DNA of 64,000 bases from Cordylochernes scorpioides (GCA_030710605.1 CP092877.1:45678406-45742405), one strand, 5' to 3'. Numbered from the stretch's first letter, positions 9,392 to 20,313 are shown. The notes: generated by a model from the letters alone, not told the origin. Made by a program: numbers and translations.

Positions 9392-9633
9392 ACCTGTCTA
9401 TAGCGCCCCCTCTTGGGACTCACCAAAAGAAATGGGGTTGACCCAATATCAGGAAACAGGTTAAATCAATTTTTAGTTTATTTCTGTTTCACTGGATGGC
9501 GCTCTGCCATCTAAAAATCTCATGTGCTCCTGGACAGGATATGCTCTTAATTATTTTTAATATTATTCATTGTAAATAACATAAGCTAGCTTACTCTTTA
9601 CTCTGCTATAGAGAGGGGGTACTATAGACAGGT
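9392..9633. mobile_element. MITE with 22-bp inverted repeats
   Basis: Left end ACCTGTCTATAGCGCCCCCT; right end is its complement with a small internal change (CTATAGACAGGT). 242 bp, no ORF. The sequence CCTGTCTATAGCGG also appears in the Helitron minisatellite at 51300-51800. Confidence 0.65.
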
Positions 9634-9837
9634 CACTTTTAATGTAAATTGCATCGTACTACGTATTTAAAATCGGGCGCATTTTTTAATTAAAAATTAA
9701 AGGCAAACTTGAATAAAATAGTTGTCGTTTTTTATTCTAGTTATCCTTTTAATTTTTAATTTTAAAAAATAAAATTTTCGGGACTTATGGGTCACCCTAT
9801 ATGTTAAAATGAAATTTCATCTTCCAGTTTACAATAC

Positions 9838-9912
9838 TGTCGAAACCGCTGAGAGGGTTCACCATTAATGATCTAGGCCTTCCCATTAATTTATTATTGC
9901 AGTAAGGGCAGT
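9838..9912 (+). repeat. Dispersed repeat DR1, partial copy
   Basis: Contains GAAACCGCTGAGAGGGTTCA and, further on, TTGCAGTAAGGGCAGT, the two best conserved blocks of DR1. Confidence 0.75.
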
Positions 9913-10676
9913 ATAAAATTATATTTTTATATCAAAAAATCAAACGCGTTAAAAATAGTTTAAATTTCTTAAAAACGTATATAAACAAATGCACATTTCC
10001 ATTTTATTTATATAGATCAAATTTTGTTTCAATAGTTGAGAAATGTTATAGAGAAATATTGAATTTTTTAAAGCTCTTACCATTAAATAATCAAAGATGT
10101 ATATTTTCGCGAGTATCGGCCTGAAAAACACCTACAACCTCCTCCAATAGATGGCGCTTTCGCCTATTTCTGTTCTGGGACAGGTGTGGGAGTCGTCTAC
10201 TATTGTGGGCCTGTTTCCTGGGGATAATAAATGTAAATATCCGTTTATATTGACTCTAGAATGTAAATTACTGTAAATACCTATTAATTGATATTCGAGT
10301 TCTTATGTAATGTGGATTAAAGATTACAATAATAGAGGAGTGTTAGCAGACTTGTTGCCGTTTGTTGTTGTTACTCTCTCTCTCCAACATCACAGTCGCT
10401 ACTCTTTTGGTAAGTCTCTCGTGTACCCCCACCAGTGGTAAGGCCTAGAATTAGTGCCAGAGGGAAAGGAGATCCACTTGAGTAGTGGTTCTCACAGGGT
10501 CTTTAGGTGGTCTGCAGGGTAGAGCTGCAGAGGGAAAGCAACGGAGTCCAGAGTAGGTGATCCACGACGGAGGTAGCGGCGTCGTCGCGAAGAACCAAAG
10601 AGGACACACGCGACAATATGATATTAAAGGTAAAAGTGTTGAGTTAATTTCTAATATATTGATCAAATTTATATAA
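9913..10676. other. Unassigned interval, possible LTR remnant
   Basis: Mostly AT-rich. 10187-10392 begins TGTGGGAG, contains AATAAATG and ends ...CATCACA, so it could be a solo LTR, but I found no convincing target duplication. 10440-10640 is more GC-rich without a supported ORF. Confidence 0.25.
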
Positions 10677-13446
10677 AGGGTGATCTAAAAGTCTTGCACA
10701 ACTTTAAAGATTAATAACTCCGCGAATATTTGCGCTAGAGCAATGCGGTAATAACCATTGTGTTCAGGATGCAATAAGATTTTTAGAGCAAATTATGAAA
10801 AATTCTAAATTTATATAAGTTACAATTTTATTCGCTAGATGGCGCTCTACCAGAATCGGAGATTCAGCGGCCAAATTGTTTGATAAAATGAAAAATATAA
10901 CTGATCGACGCGTATTTTTCCTTTTTGAATACTTGGAAAGGACCCTTATAATATCAAATGATAAATTAATTAAACGCCATTTCGCCAAAAGTAGAAGAAT
11001 TGGATGACGATTTTTAAATGCAATCCGAGATATGTAAAATAGGTAAATGCAAATTAAAACATTTAGCAAAAAATATATATATATTAGATGCGGTTTTGTG
11101 AATTAAATTGAATGTTTGAAAAACACTGCTGATATCAATACACGATTTTTTTTAAATGTTAATACAATAATGGCACTACTAATAAGATGTCTTGCTATAA
11201 GAAATGTATAGTTTCATGACATATTGAGACACTTGACTAGTTAACTGGAAATTTGTCATGATCAAACAAGTTGAATAAAGAGGGGGTGACAAAATATATT
11301 TGTTGTACTTTATTCCAAATAGCCTTAAGGCTTGTCAAATGTTATCATTCCTTATTATACTGTACAAAATTTTAAAAACGTGTCTCCTCGAATAAAGCTC
11401 ATTTTTAGATTGACCTTTTGCGTTGAATAACGTGGTAGTAAAATCATTTTGTATTAATATTTTTGAGCAAAATTTCTAAAGTTTGGGGTGTACAGATAAT
11501 ATTCCTTATGATATTTGTTCTAATGAGCGAAAAGCGATAAACTAAACATAAGGGGCAAAATTGTGTGTACCAGTGATATTCGTGTAGTTAAAACACTTTG
11601 GTCTGCACGACATAATTAATATAAGATGTGAGCAAATGAAGAAAAAAAAAGAGAGTCAAGATTTGAGGACAGTATTTATCATCCCCATAACCCAAAACTA
11701 AGAGCTGCAAAATATTGGTAGATAATATAATACATGGCAGTTTATATAACACATGAGGTAACTGCCTTCTCTTTAGTATTAGGTCACAATCCTTTCTCAA
11801 TGTGGCGCTCTTCATTCTCAAACACCGCATGCAGACGATAGAAGACAGATTGGACAGCATTAAATAACATATCTGTTGAAATAGAAGACGTCTGATAGAA
11901 GCCTTCAACATAACCAATGTGGGAGGCCGGCATCGATAAACACGCGACTTAATGTACCCCCACAGCCAAAAATTTCAAGGCGTCAAGTCTGGTGATTTTG
12001 GAGGCCACTGGTGTATAAAGTGGCGACTTATAACACGATCTTCACATAAAGTATCTTTCAGCAATTCTTTGACACAGCGGGAGATATGAGAAGGTCCTCC
12101 TTCTTCCATGAATGTTATTTTGCTTAGTGCTTGTCTGTCCTGCAATATGGGAATAAACCTTTCTCTCAAAAGTTGAACATAACGTTCACCAGTTACAGAA
12201 ACGGTTTTAAAAGTTCTTCCATTTATTTCTTCAAAGCAAAATAGCCCAATAATAAAAGAAGAAGTGAACCCACACCAAACTGTAACTCTGGGCTGATGAA
12301 GTGGCATTTCTGTAAAATTCCTAGGGTTTTCTGTTGCCCAAATGCGGGTGTTTTGAGTGTTAACTTCTCCGTTTAGAGAAAAGTGAGCTTCATCGCTCCA
12401 CGGAACATTCGACAGTCAGTTTTCGTCAACATCAAATTTCCGGAAACCCATGCAGCGAATTCTTGACGCTTCTCAAAATCGCCGACTTTTAGCTCGTGAA
12501 ATCTTTGGATTTTGTACGGGTATTTTTAAAGGAAAATTCTTAGTGCTATCCAAACTGTTCCATGCGAAATCCCCGTATGTCGAGAAACTTGTCGAGCACT
12601 TACTTCTCTAAACCTGGATAATGTTTCAATAGCTTCAACATTCAGCGAAACCGTAGCAACCACTGACTTGCATGTCGTAGGTCTTACACTCCGAGGTTTT
12701 GCTTCCAGAGATCCAGTCTTCTCAAAATCTTTTATCATTCGCCTTAGAGAATAGCAACTCATGGGTCCTTTACCACTCCGAATACCTTTAAAGTTACGAA
12801 ACGCTCGTAAAGCTTCAGTGGCAGATTCTGAATTGCAATTTTAAAAAATTCACCAAGAGTGCTTTATCCTGTAGTGACGGCATTCCAGAGTAAATAAATT
12901 ATCAGAGATAGATAGATAATTTTCAAATGAATTGAAATAAATATAATCGATACTGAGAGAGAGTTGAATTTTAAAAATTAGAAATTTATTTTCTTCGAAA
13001 TTTAAATCGCTGAGAGTATTCCAGCAAACAGCATCTAAAATATCATATTTTTTTTGCTACATGTCCTAATTTGCATTTACCTATTTTACATATCTCGGAT
13101 TGCATTTAAAAATCGTCATCCAATTCTTCTACCTTTGACGAAATGGTGTTTAATTAATTTATCATTTGATATTATTGGCGTTCTTTCCTGGTATTCAAAA
13201 AGGAAAAATACTTGTCGATCAGGTATATTTTTCAATTTATCAAACAATATGGCCGCTGAATCTCTGATTCTGATAGAGCGCAATCTAGCGAATAAATTCT
13301 AACTAAAATTAATTTAGAATTTTTAATTATTTGCCCTAAAAAATCCCATTGCATCCTGAACACAATGGTGTTTACCGCATTGCTCTAGCACAAATATTTA
13401 CGGAGTTATTAATTTTTAAAGTTTTGTAAGACTTTTGGATCACCCT
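10677..13446 (-). mobile_element. IS630/Tc1-superfamily (DUF4817-type) transposon with long inverted repeats
   Basis: The outer ends are AGGGTGATCTAAAAGTC and its complement GACTTTTGGATCACCCT. The inverted homology extends about 420 bp inward (10677-11100 against 13020-13446), including a shared open stretch of some 80 codons on opposite strands. A decayed transposase lies between the arms on the minus strand. The exact target duplication is unclear. Confidence 0.8.
11784..12883 (-). pseudogene. DUF4817-type transposase, decayed
   Basis: Read from an ATG at 12883, the pieces show a helix-turn-helix region (MIKDFEKTGSLEAKPRS, then ARQVSRHTGISHGTVW) and, in other frames, the core MPLHQPRVTVWCGF, ITFMEEGGPSHI, HQWPPKSPDLTP and a C-terminus (FYRLHAVFENEERHIEKGL) ending at a stop near 11784. 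Members of this family normally have QDGA where this copy has EEGG, so the second metal-binding residue is changed as well. Several frameshifts separate the parts. The overall length of about 366 codons is near full size. The element is not autonomous in this state. Confidence 0.8.
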
Positions 13447-14167
13447 GTATATAGGGATGTAGCAGTAACCTACAAAACATCGCGGGATTAAATGAACATT
13501 TTAGAAGAAATTCTCAAACTTTAGGTTATCAAATATACAAAGGACAGTAATAATAACAACAAAAGAAATAGATTTTTAAAATATTTTTTAAATGCACTAA
13601 AAAGGAAAAATATAATATTTTTTATCTTCTGCCATGAGTAGGGCCTCCAATCCCGGAGCCAAATAATGATCCCGAAATCCCGGGATTCTGCTCGAAAAAT
13701 CCCGGGATTACTGGTTTGTAAATGAAAACCAGCGCAAAAATATATTTTTCTTATCTAGCATTTTGGTAATCAAACAGATGATGAGATAGCACACTTTTGA
13801 CGTTTTGTTTATACAGCTGCATTTTGGGTCTTTTTTTTTTCTGTGAGATTTGAAATTATTTTCATGCACTAATAACGAAGGGTTATTCTGCAAGATCTTT
13901 CCAAAATGGCAGCCTATAAAATGAGAGTATGCAGCAGTATACATGGAGGGGGCCCCAGTTTTTGTTGACATGCAAATAGTGGCTTCTTAGATAATAGCGG
14001 CATCCCTTTATTTTTGTGGCGGACCTGCGTGTAACATGGACCCGCCACTTACCTCTTATCTGGGCTCCAAATTGTTTTATAATTTTTTTTTAATCTATGT
14101 TTATACTCTCCATCCTGTACTCTGTATGCATGGGTCATCATGAACGCGCTGCTCTGCTGTTCATTTT

Positions 14168-14831
14168 GTGAAACCCTCGCTAGCTTTTTTGTCATTTAAA
14201 CATTTGACTGCAGAAGCAACAGTAAAGTTTCTTCTAAAGGAGCTGCAAGCACAATCTCATTCTCTCAGCAAATATCTGCAAAAATCTTTTCAAAAGAGAA
14301 TTTTAGAAGAGCGATGCAATAAAACATCTTTAATCCTCCAATATCTGCACAATCCGCAAGCACAGTTAGAAAAAAAAGAAGATGGTCGAAGACTTTAGCG
14401 TGAAATTGATTTTGCGTCTTAAACCGTTATAGGAACAAATGGCCGAAGTAAGAATTCAGGCTGATAATTCGCAACTTCCTCGGAGTTTACAAGAACGCCA
14501 TGAGCCATCACAATCGAATGGCCATCTTACAATTGAGCGCCGATTGCAAGAAGCTATTGAGGCTGCCTCTTCAACTTCAATTGCAATACCTACCACAGAC
14601 TCCGCATCCTACTCAACTATGATTAACCACGAACTTAATATTGCTGCTCAGTCAGGCAAACGAGGACCACATTTAGAGAGTGTGTATCAATACTTGCTGA
14701 CAATTCCTCCAACGTCTGTGGAATCGGAAAGAGTCTTCTCCTCCTCTGGATGCAATAAGATACGTTCTAGTTTGCATGATGACACTCTTGACAAATTATC
14801 TTTCCTACGCTCAAATATTTCTCGAAATTGA
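14168..14831 (+). pseudogene. hAT transposase C-terminal remnant
   Basis: Two open pieces. The first (14168-14398) ends with ILQYLHNPQAQ, which resembles the helical region of hAT transposases. The second (14439-14831) carries the hAT C-terminal dimerisation motif: HLESVYQYLLTIPPTSVESERVFSSSG...KIRSSL. The N-terminal BED finger and the DDE catalytic core are missing, so this copy cannot transpose by itself. Confidence 0.8.
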
Positions 14832-14900
14832 ATTTTTATTCTTAAAATAAAGTAATTCATGGTTTTTAAAACGGTGCTGTCTTCTTTCTAAACATTAATA

Positions 14901-15149
14901 CATAGTTGGGCAAAATTCAATAATGATTACATTTTCTATAATCACAATTGCAAATAATCATGATTACATTTGCTATAATTACAATTACAAGTAATTTTAA
15001 TCACAATTGTGCTATCATTATATATAGAATAACGAGTAATTATGTTTACATTCTAATGCAATTATTTTTTTTTTGCAAAGTAATGCATTGCAAAGTAATC
15101 GTAATTACAAGGTAATGTATTACTTTGAATGGATTACTGCCCAACACTG
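14901..15149. mobile_element. hAT-type MITE inside the hAT element
   Basis: Ends CATAGTTGGGCAAAA and TACTGCCCAACACTG. Flanked by near-identical 8-bp duplications CATTAATA (14893-14900) and CATTAAGA (15150-15157). Interior is AT-rich with repeated TAATCATGATTAC-like words and no ORF. Confidence 0.75.
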
Positions 15150-15713
15150 CATTAAGAGATGTGGTCTAAGAGTTCCAAGAACAGTAATTTTTTTCCAGAT
15201 GTGTGTACAGTAATTGACAGATAATTTCAAACTTTCACCCAAAAGCAATGATTTAGTTCATAAGCAGGCGCAAAATATATGGCTTTCAGGTTGTTTTCAT
15301 CGAAGTAAGTGCCACGTCATTGGCACTATATAAAAAAAAAATTAAAAATATAACGAACGAAACGATATACCTCTTGGCGTAGAAAGACGAAAATGTTTTT
15401 CAATCCCGGGATATCCCGGGATCCCGGGATTGAGAAAAAAGCAATCCCGAATCCCGGGATTGAAAATATGTACCGGGATTGGAAGCCCTAGCCATGAGCA
15501 ATTAGATGTATCTGAGTGAAAATAAAAGCGTCGGGGACAATCATCATGAATTTCTAACTTAATGTGATTTAATAAATGATTAGCAATTTTATATGTTACT
15601 AGATTTTTATAAGTGTTGACTAAATTTTAACTTCTTCTCTAAATATGATCGTCCCCCGCCGATTTTATCTACACACAGATACATCTAATTGCTCAATGGC
15701 AGAAGATAAAATA

Positions 15714-17131
15714 CACTGCGTGACATTGAAAATGGAACACCAAGAAATAGTGGCCAGAAAGTGATGAAACTCGGCAGACAGAGAGAGACAGGGACGAACA
15801 ATAAGTGATCTTTATTTCAAAATGATAGTCATAATACAGAGCGAGAACGGCGTCGGCTTAGTAGCAAGTAGGACCACCGCGGACGGCGATGCACGCAGCA
15901 ATACGTCTAGGTAGAGAGTCAATCAGAGTACGGATGGCGTCCTGAGGGATGGCTCTCCATTCCCTCTCAACCATTTGCCACAGTTCGTCTTCTGAACGCG
16001 GCTGTGGCAAGGCATGCAAACGGCGTCCAATGATGTCCCAGACGTGCTCGATTGGTGAGAGATCAGGAGAGTACGGTGGCCAGGGAAGCATCTGTACATC
16101 TTGCAGAGCTTGTTGGCTAATGCGAGCAGTGTGCGGTCGGGCGTTATCCTGCTGATAAAGGGCATTGGGTACCCCCTGAAGGTAGGGGAGTGTCACCGGT
16201 CGCAGATCATCATCAACGTATCGTTGGGCCGTCATAGTGCCCTGAATACGAAGTAAAGGTGACCTGGAATCATACGCGATTGCGCCCCAAACTATGATTC
16301 CACGTTGTCGCACGGTGGGGCGTTCCACAATTGCTGCCGGATTGGACCTTTCTCCACGTCGACGCCACACGCGTACACGGCGACTATCACTGGACAAGCA
16401 GAAACGCGACTCATCTGAGAACACGACCCTGTGCCATTCCGTCATCCACGTCGATCTAGCCCGGCACCATTCCAAACGTTGGCGCCTATTCGGTGGGGTC
16501 AATGGTAGTCTTCTTAGCGGACGGCATGAGTGCAAGCCATTAGCAACCAATCGACGGGAAATGGTTCTGGTCGAGATGGAATGATCTAGGGTGTCTTGCA
16601 CATGTTGCAGGATGGCGGTACAAGTGGCTTGTGGATCCGCCACTGCTTGTCGAAGGATACGCCGATCCACACGTGCTGACGTCACTCTGGTTGCACCGAC
16701 ATTCCTATAAATTGCCACATTTCCTTGTTCCAACCATCTTCTCCACAGTCGGTGCACCGTGGACGCACCAAGGTGTGTATCAGCTGCGATTTGACGTATG
16801 GACCAACCTGCCCTTTTCAGTCCGATCACCATGCCCCTCGTAAAAGCGTCTGTCTGCTTGAACTGCCTCCGTTTACGATGACCTGGCATTCTCTGTTATT
16901 ACACGTACTTTTGACACAAGAACAAAATTTCTACAATGATTTTCCTTGAAGAAATAACGACACGAATACTGTCCTTTCTGCAAGTTCCTTCCCTTATATC
17001 TTACTCCATGTGCGCACGAGAGCTGCGCATTTTACATCATTTGCATAACTCGGTTAGGCGCGTCTACCCTGAAATTTGCATAATTTTCTGGCCACTATTT
17101 CTTGGTGTTCCATTTTCAATGTCACGCAGTG
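15714..17131 (-). mobile_element. Tc1-A: intact Tc1-like transposon
   Basis: 1,418 bp between TA dinucleotides (15712-15713 and 17132-17133). The inverted repeats are about 46 bp and nearly perfect, starting CACTGCGTGACATTGAAAAT. A second copy in the same orientation lies at 45341-46759. It interrupts the right arm of the foldback element. Confidence 0.95.
15858..16889 (-). CDS. Tc1-like transposase (copy A)
   Basis: 343 residues, full length, catalysing cut-and-paste transposition at TA sites after nuclear import. It has a paired-type double helix-turn-helix (residues about 10-110; KRAGWSIRQIAADTHLGAST), a basic linker and a DDE core: Asp159 (VVFSDESRF), Asp248 (QQDNARPH) and Glu281 (SPIEHVWD). 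Spacing between the second Asp and the Glu is 32 residues rather than the usual 34 of Tc1. No stop or frameshift. The start is the first ATG (MPGHRKRRQ), just inside the inverted repeat. Against copy B I count about six amino-acid differences (for example GLKRAG/RLKRTG, DDDLRP/DDVLRP). Probably potentially active, but that is inference. Confidence 0.95.
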   Translation of the reverse strand: MPGHRKRRQFKQTDAFTRGMVIGLKRAGWSIRQIAADTHLGASTVHRLWRRWLEQGNVAIYRNVGATRVTSARVDRRILRQAVADPQATCTAILQHVQDTLDHSISTRTISRRLVANGLHSCRPLRRLPLTPPNRRQRLEWCRARSTWMTEWHRVVFSDESRFCLSSDSRRVRVWRRRGERSNPAAIVERPTVRQRGIIVWGAIAYDSRSPLLRIQGTMTAQRYVDDDLRPVTLPYLQGVPNALYQQDNARPHTARISQQALQDVQMLPWPPYSPDLSPIEHVWDIIGRRLHALPQPRSEDELWQMVEREWRAIPQDAIRTLIDSLPRRIAACIAVRGGPTCY

Positions 17132-17165
17132 TATATTTAATTTCTCCTTTTTAGTGTATGTAAAT

Positions 17166-18229
17166 TAAAGTTTTTTATTTTATTTATATTTAGTAATTAT
17201 TTAGAGTTAGTTTTTAGTCGTGAGTTTACAAAACAGAATCAAAAGTTACAATATATACGAAATCACATCAAAATATTTGAATATGAGCATCAATATTAAA
17301 CTCAGTATTATTATCTATATAAAACCCCATTCACAGATTATGATATATTAGAATATATATTTTATAAATAATATACATATGTGTGTGTAATATAAATCCA
17401 GGTTTTCTTAAACCTTCAGAAGATCTCTCTAACTACTCGTGCTGTCAGTCTTAAGTGTAAGACTTAAGTCTTTCTGATTATATTTACCATGGCTGTAGAA
17501 GTACAATATATTAGGTAATGTCAAGTAGATATTTTTCAAGGGATATTTTTCATTGATGCCAGAGGTTGAGATTTATAATCCATAGGAGTGTGGCCATTCG
17601 AAATCTTTGTTATCATAAATCTGAGGAGATGAAGAGGAGATGATCTACAGTTTGGATTTAATTCTATCAGTTGGGTTAAATAGGGTTCTGTTTCAAAATT
17701 TTACGTATTATGCTTTGCTTGGCCATGGCCAGTTAGGATGGATGTGCACTCATGTTAGATTCCTTGAAGGATGGAGATCAAAATTCTTGACGTGGCTGTA
17801 AATCTTCTAACATTGTTGGTTGTATAATCCATAATGCATAGGTCTATCCATAGATTCTGAGTTAGCGGATTTCTTTTAATGTGGGCAAATCTTCATGGAA
17901 AGATCTTGAAAGAGTGTTTATAAGTTAGAAAGTTCCATAGGCATAGTTCTTTGGTTTGCTAGTTCATTTCCCGGAATACTGCTGTGTGCAGAAGAATTCA
18001 AGTTGCTACTCCCACCAGTTTATGAGTTGATATCGTGCAAAACAATCCATATCTCTTGTAATTTGTACACTTGCATTTATTATGAATTATATCACAAAGT
18101 TACAGACACGTAATATATTTTTGTTTGGGGTTAATTGGTAAAGAGATTTAATTTGGATTATGATTATTCAATTAATTAATTTTAGTTAAAATTAACAAAT
18201 GATTGATTAAAAAAGGGAAAACTATTTAT
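17166..18229. other. AT-rich interval without recognisable gene
   Basis: About 1.06 kb of AT-rich sequence between the foldback element and the ORF1-only LINE. No supported ORF, inverted repeat or tandem repeat seen. Confidence 0.5.
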
Positions 18230-18248
18230 ATCTGTATCGTGAAATATA

Positions 18249-20294
18249 CAACAACAACAACAAAACAACTTTATTAGGGCGTCTTGCCCTGTACAGATTC
18301 GCCTTGGAAATACAGACAGTATTAAACACAGGAGAAAAGGGAGAGATAGAGTATTTACAATTAAGGTATGGTAAACAGGGTGACTTTAAACATATATTAC
18401 ACATATATGTTACACATAAATCATTAATGAGGAAGAAAAATAAAATGAATGATAAATACAAAAGTATAACATGAGAATATGAAGAACATTGAAAACAATA
18501 TGAAAATTACATTAGCCAAGGATAAGTGGAAAACATTTGATGATTATAAGAAAAATAAAAGGCATTTGTGAAAAGCAATAAACAGTAGGCAAAAAGTAAT
18601 ATGTACAAAAGGGAATATATGTAAATAAGAATGAACATGTAAATATTTTTTAAAAAGTAATGGTAGGAATAAAGAATGGTCATTTTGAAGAAAAAGAAAC
18701 AAGGTGGACAAAAACAAAAGTTAAAATTTACATATGTTGGTAATGAAAAATTTACATAGTTAGGTACGCTTTTAGATATAATTACATATGAAAAAGGTAA
18801 AGTGCGTAAAAATGCAAAAATCCTAAAAACAAAAACATTATGAAATCAGATTAAATAAGAAAAGATCAAAATACTAAAAGTTTGGGAATTTAAAATATAA
18901 AATTGAAATGTGAAGCTATAGGGTATTGTGGTTATTAACGAAAAAAAAATATTTATATAGTGGAAATATGATTTAAAAAAAAAATGTTAAATAGAGTTCA
19001 ATAAAGTATCTGATATATTTTTCGTAGCCTTTGGGTTTTTAAATTTAAAAGTTTTAGCCGTGAGTGTTTTATCATAAAGTGGCTGTACGGTCACTATATT
19101 AGAAATCTGATTATCAATCTGGAAAGTCCTATTTACATTCAGTGTTATGTTCTGTTTTTGCTATATCTTATTTCCATTATTATTGACAACTTGGCCATTT
19201 ACAGCTTCATAGACTACACAGTTTACAATAAGTTTATTATCTCTCAACTTTGATCGAGTGCCTTTTTCAAAAAGTTCTTTCCTTTTTGCAATAAGAATAA
19301 GCCGTTGGTCTCTAATCTTTTTACTATAATCTTTGTTTATGTAAATTTTGCTATCTCTAAGTTTAGTCGTATTTTTGAATAATTTAATTCTATCCTCATA
19401 TTCAGGCAATGAAATCAAAATAGGCGATTTATTAGCCTTTCCAAGTCTATGGCATTTAGTTATATTTATATTTTCTAGAATCCGCATTTTTTCTTTTAAA
19501 ATAGATTTAACTTTTTGAAGACTTTTAGCTGGTCCTTCATTCGCTTCTCCCTCAACTCCGTAGAAAACGAGATTTGGTTCCCGCAGCTTCATCTCCAGAA
19601 AGTCGGTCCTGGCTTCAATTTCCCTTAACTTAGTTACATTCTCAGAGACTATCTCGTTCGTAGCAGCCAAGGTTTCCACACAAGTTGTTACCTTCATTTC
19701 AACTCCAAGAAATCTCTGGTCCCACTCTATCATTCTTTTCTCGATGTTTGACAATCTCGTATCCATTCTCTCGCCGAGATTTCTGATCTCTGATGACATT
19801 TGGACGATCATTGTCTTCAACTCAGTATCAGCCGATTCCTTCACTGTGGGAGTTGGCTCTGTAAACAAAGTTGTCTGCTTTTTGGGGCCAGGGTTAGGCT
19901 CAATACCGCTGATCATTAGGAGTAAACAAATGACCTGGATACAATAGCCACTGGATATGTTCAGTAGTAGTATAGGAATGCCATAATATCCAAATCCAGC
20001 GTTTAATTTCCGATACATTCTCAGTTTACGTTTAACAAACTCTTGTATTAGGCATTCTGGCCGTTTGATACAAATTATGATATGGAGAACTAGCAACAAG
20101 TATGCAAATTTCGGAATTTTCATCTCGTCCTTACAACAGTTTTATTATTATTATCTTATAAATAAGTTATAACTTAGCTTTTCCCCTTTTTTTTCAGTAC
20201 TTATCCGCTTTAACTAAGAAAAAATATAAATTACTTACACATTATTCGGGAGCGTTTTTCAATGCGGCCGCTTGCCTTGGCCTCCTGGCGGCGA
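18249..20294 (-). mobile_element. ORF1-only LINE (HAL1-like layout)
   Basis: Bounded by a 19-bp target duplication with one mismatch, ATCTGTATCGTGAAATATA (18230-18248) and ATCTGTTTCGTGAAATATA (20295-20313). On the minus strand it begins with a GC-rich 5' end (CGCCGCCAGGAGGCC), encodes ORF1, has about 900 bp of AT-rich 3' sequence, and ends GGGCAAGACGCCCTAATAAA plus TTG repeats. No ORF2 (endonuclease/RT) is present although both ends are intact, so it is an internally deleted or naturally ORF1-only element. Confidence 0.8.
19161..20123 (-). CDS. LINE ORF1 protein with 2A-like motif, coiled coil and RRM-like domain
   Basis: 320 residues, intact. Residues 1-70 are hydrophobic and basic (YLLLVLHIIICI; IPILLLNISSGY; VICLLLM), followed by SGIEPNPGP at 72-80, a match to the ribosome-skipping 2A consensus DxExNPGP except that the Asp position is Gly. 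Then comes a heptad-like coiled coil (about 95-170, MDTRLSNIEKRMIEWDQRFL, REIEARTDFLEMKLREPN) and an RRM-like fold (NLVFYGVEG..KCHRLGKANKSPILISL) with a basic C-terminal domain. This is the architecture of LINE ORF1 RNA chaperones, which trimerise and bind element RNA. If 2A works, the hydrophobic leader would be separated from the RNA-binding part. The start is the first ATG after the 5' UTR; no other ATG gives the leader. Confidence 0.85.
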   Translation of the reverse strand: MKIPKFAYLLLVLHIIICIKRPECLIQEFVKRKLRMYRKLNAGFGYYGIPILLLNISSGYCIQVICLLLMISGIEPNPGPKKQTTLFTEPTPTVKESADTELKTMIVQMSSEIRNLGERMDTRLSNIEKRMIEWDQRFLGVEMKVTTCVETLAATNEIVSENVTKLREIEARTDFLEMKLREPNLVFYGVEGEANEGPAKSLQKVKSILKEKMRILENINITKCHRLGKANKSPILISLPEYEDRIKLFKNTTKLRDSKIYINKDYSKKIRDQRLILIAKRKELFEKGTRSKLRDNKLIVNCVVYEAVNGQVVNNNGNKI

Positions 20295-20313
20295 ATCTGT
20301 TTCGTGAAATATA

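Larger units (their letters stand above)
13639..15490 (+). mobile_element. hAT transposon, internally decayed
   Basis: Terminal inverted repeats TAGGGCCTCCAATCCCGG and CCGGGATTGGAAGCCCTA, flanked by a perfect 8-bp target duplication GCCATGAG (13631-13638 and 15491-15498), the hAT hallmark. Both subterminal zones hold repeated AATCCCGGGATT palindromes, probably transposase-binding sites. It carries a partial transposase and a nested MITE. Confidence 0.92.
13590..17165. mobile_element. Foldback element split by hAT and Tc1 insertions
   Basis: Left arm CACTAAAAAGGAAAAATATA..ATCTTCTGCCATGAGCAATT continues after the hAT at 15491 (AGATGTATCTGAGTGAAAAT). The complementary arm is at 15640-15711 (CAGATACATCTAATTGCTCA) and resumes after the Tc1 element at 17132 (TCTCCTTTTTAGTGTATG). 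Removing the two inserts leaves a palindromic element of roughly 300 bp. Outer limits are approximate. Confidence 0.75.

Noticed and set aside
10187-10392. Solo LTR
   Set aside because: TG...CA ends and an AATAAA-like word are present, but there is no matching target duplication and no second copy in the window; kept only as a possibility.
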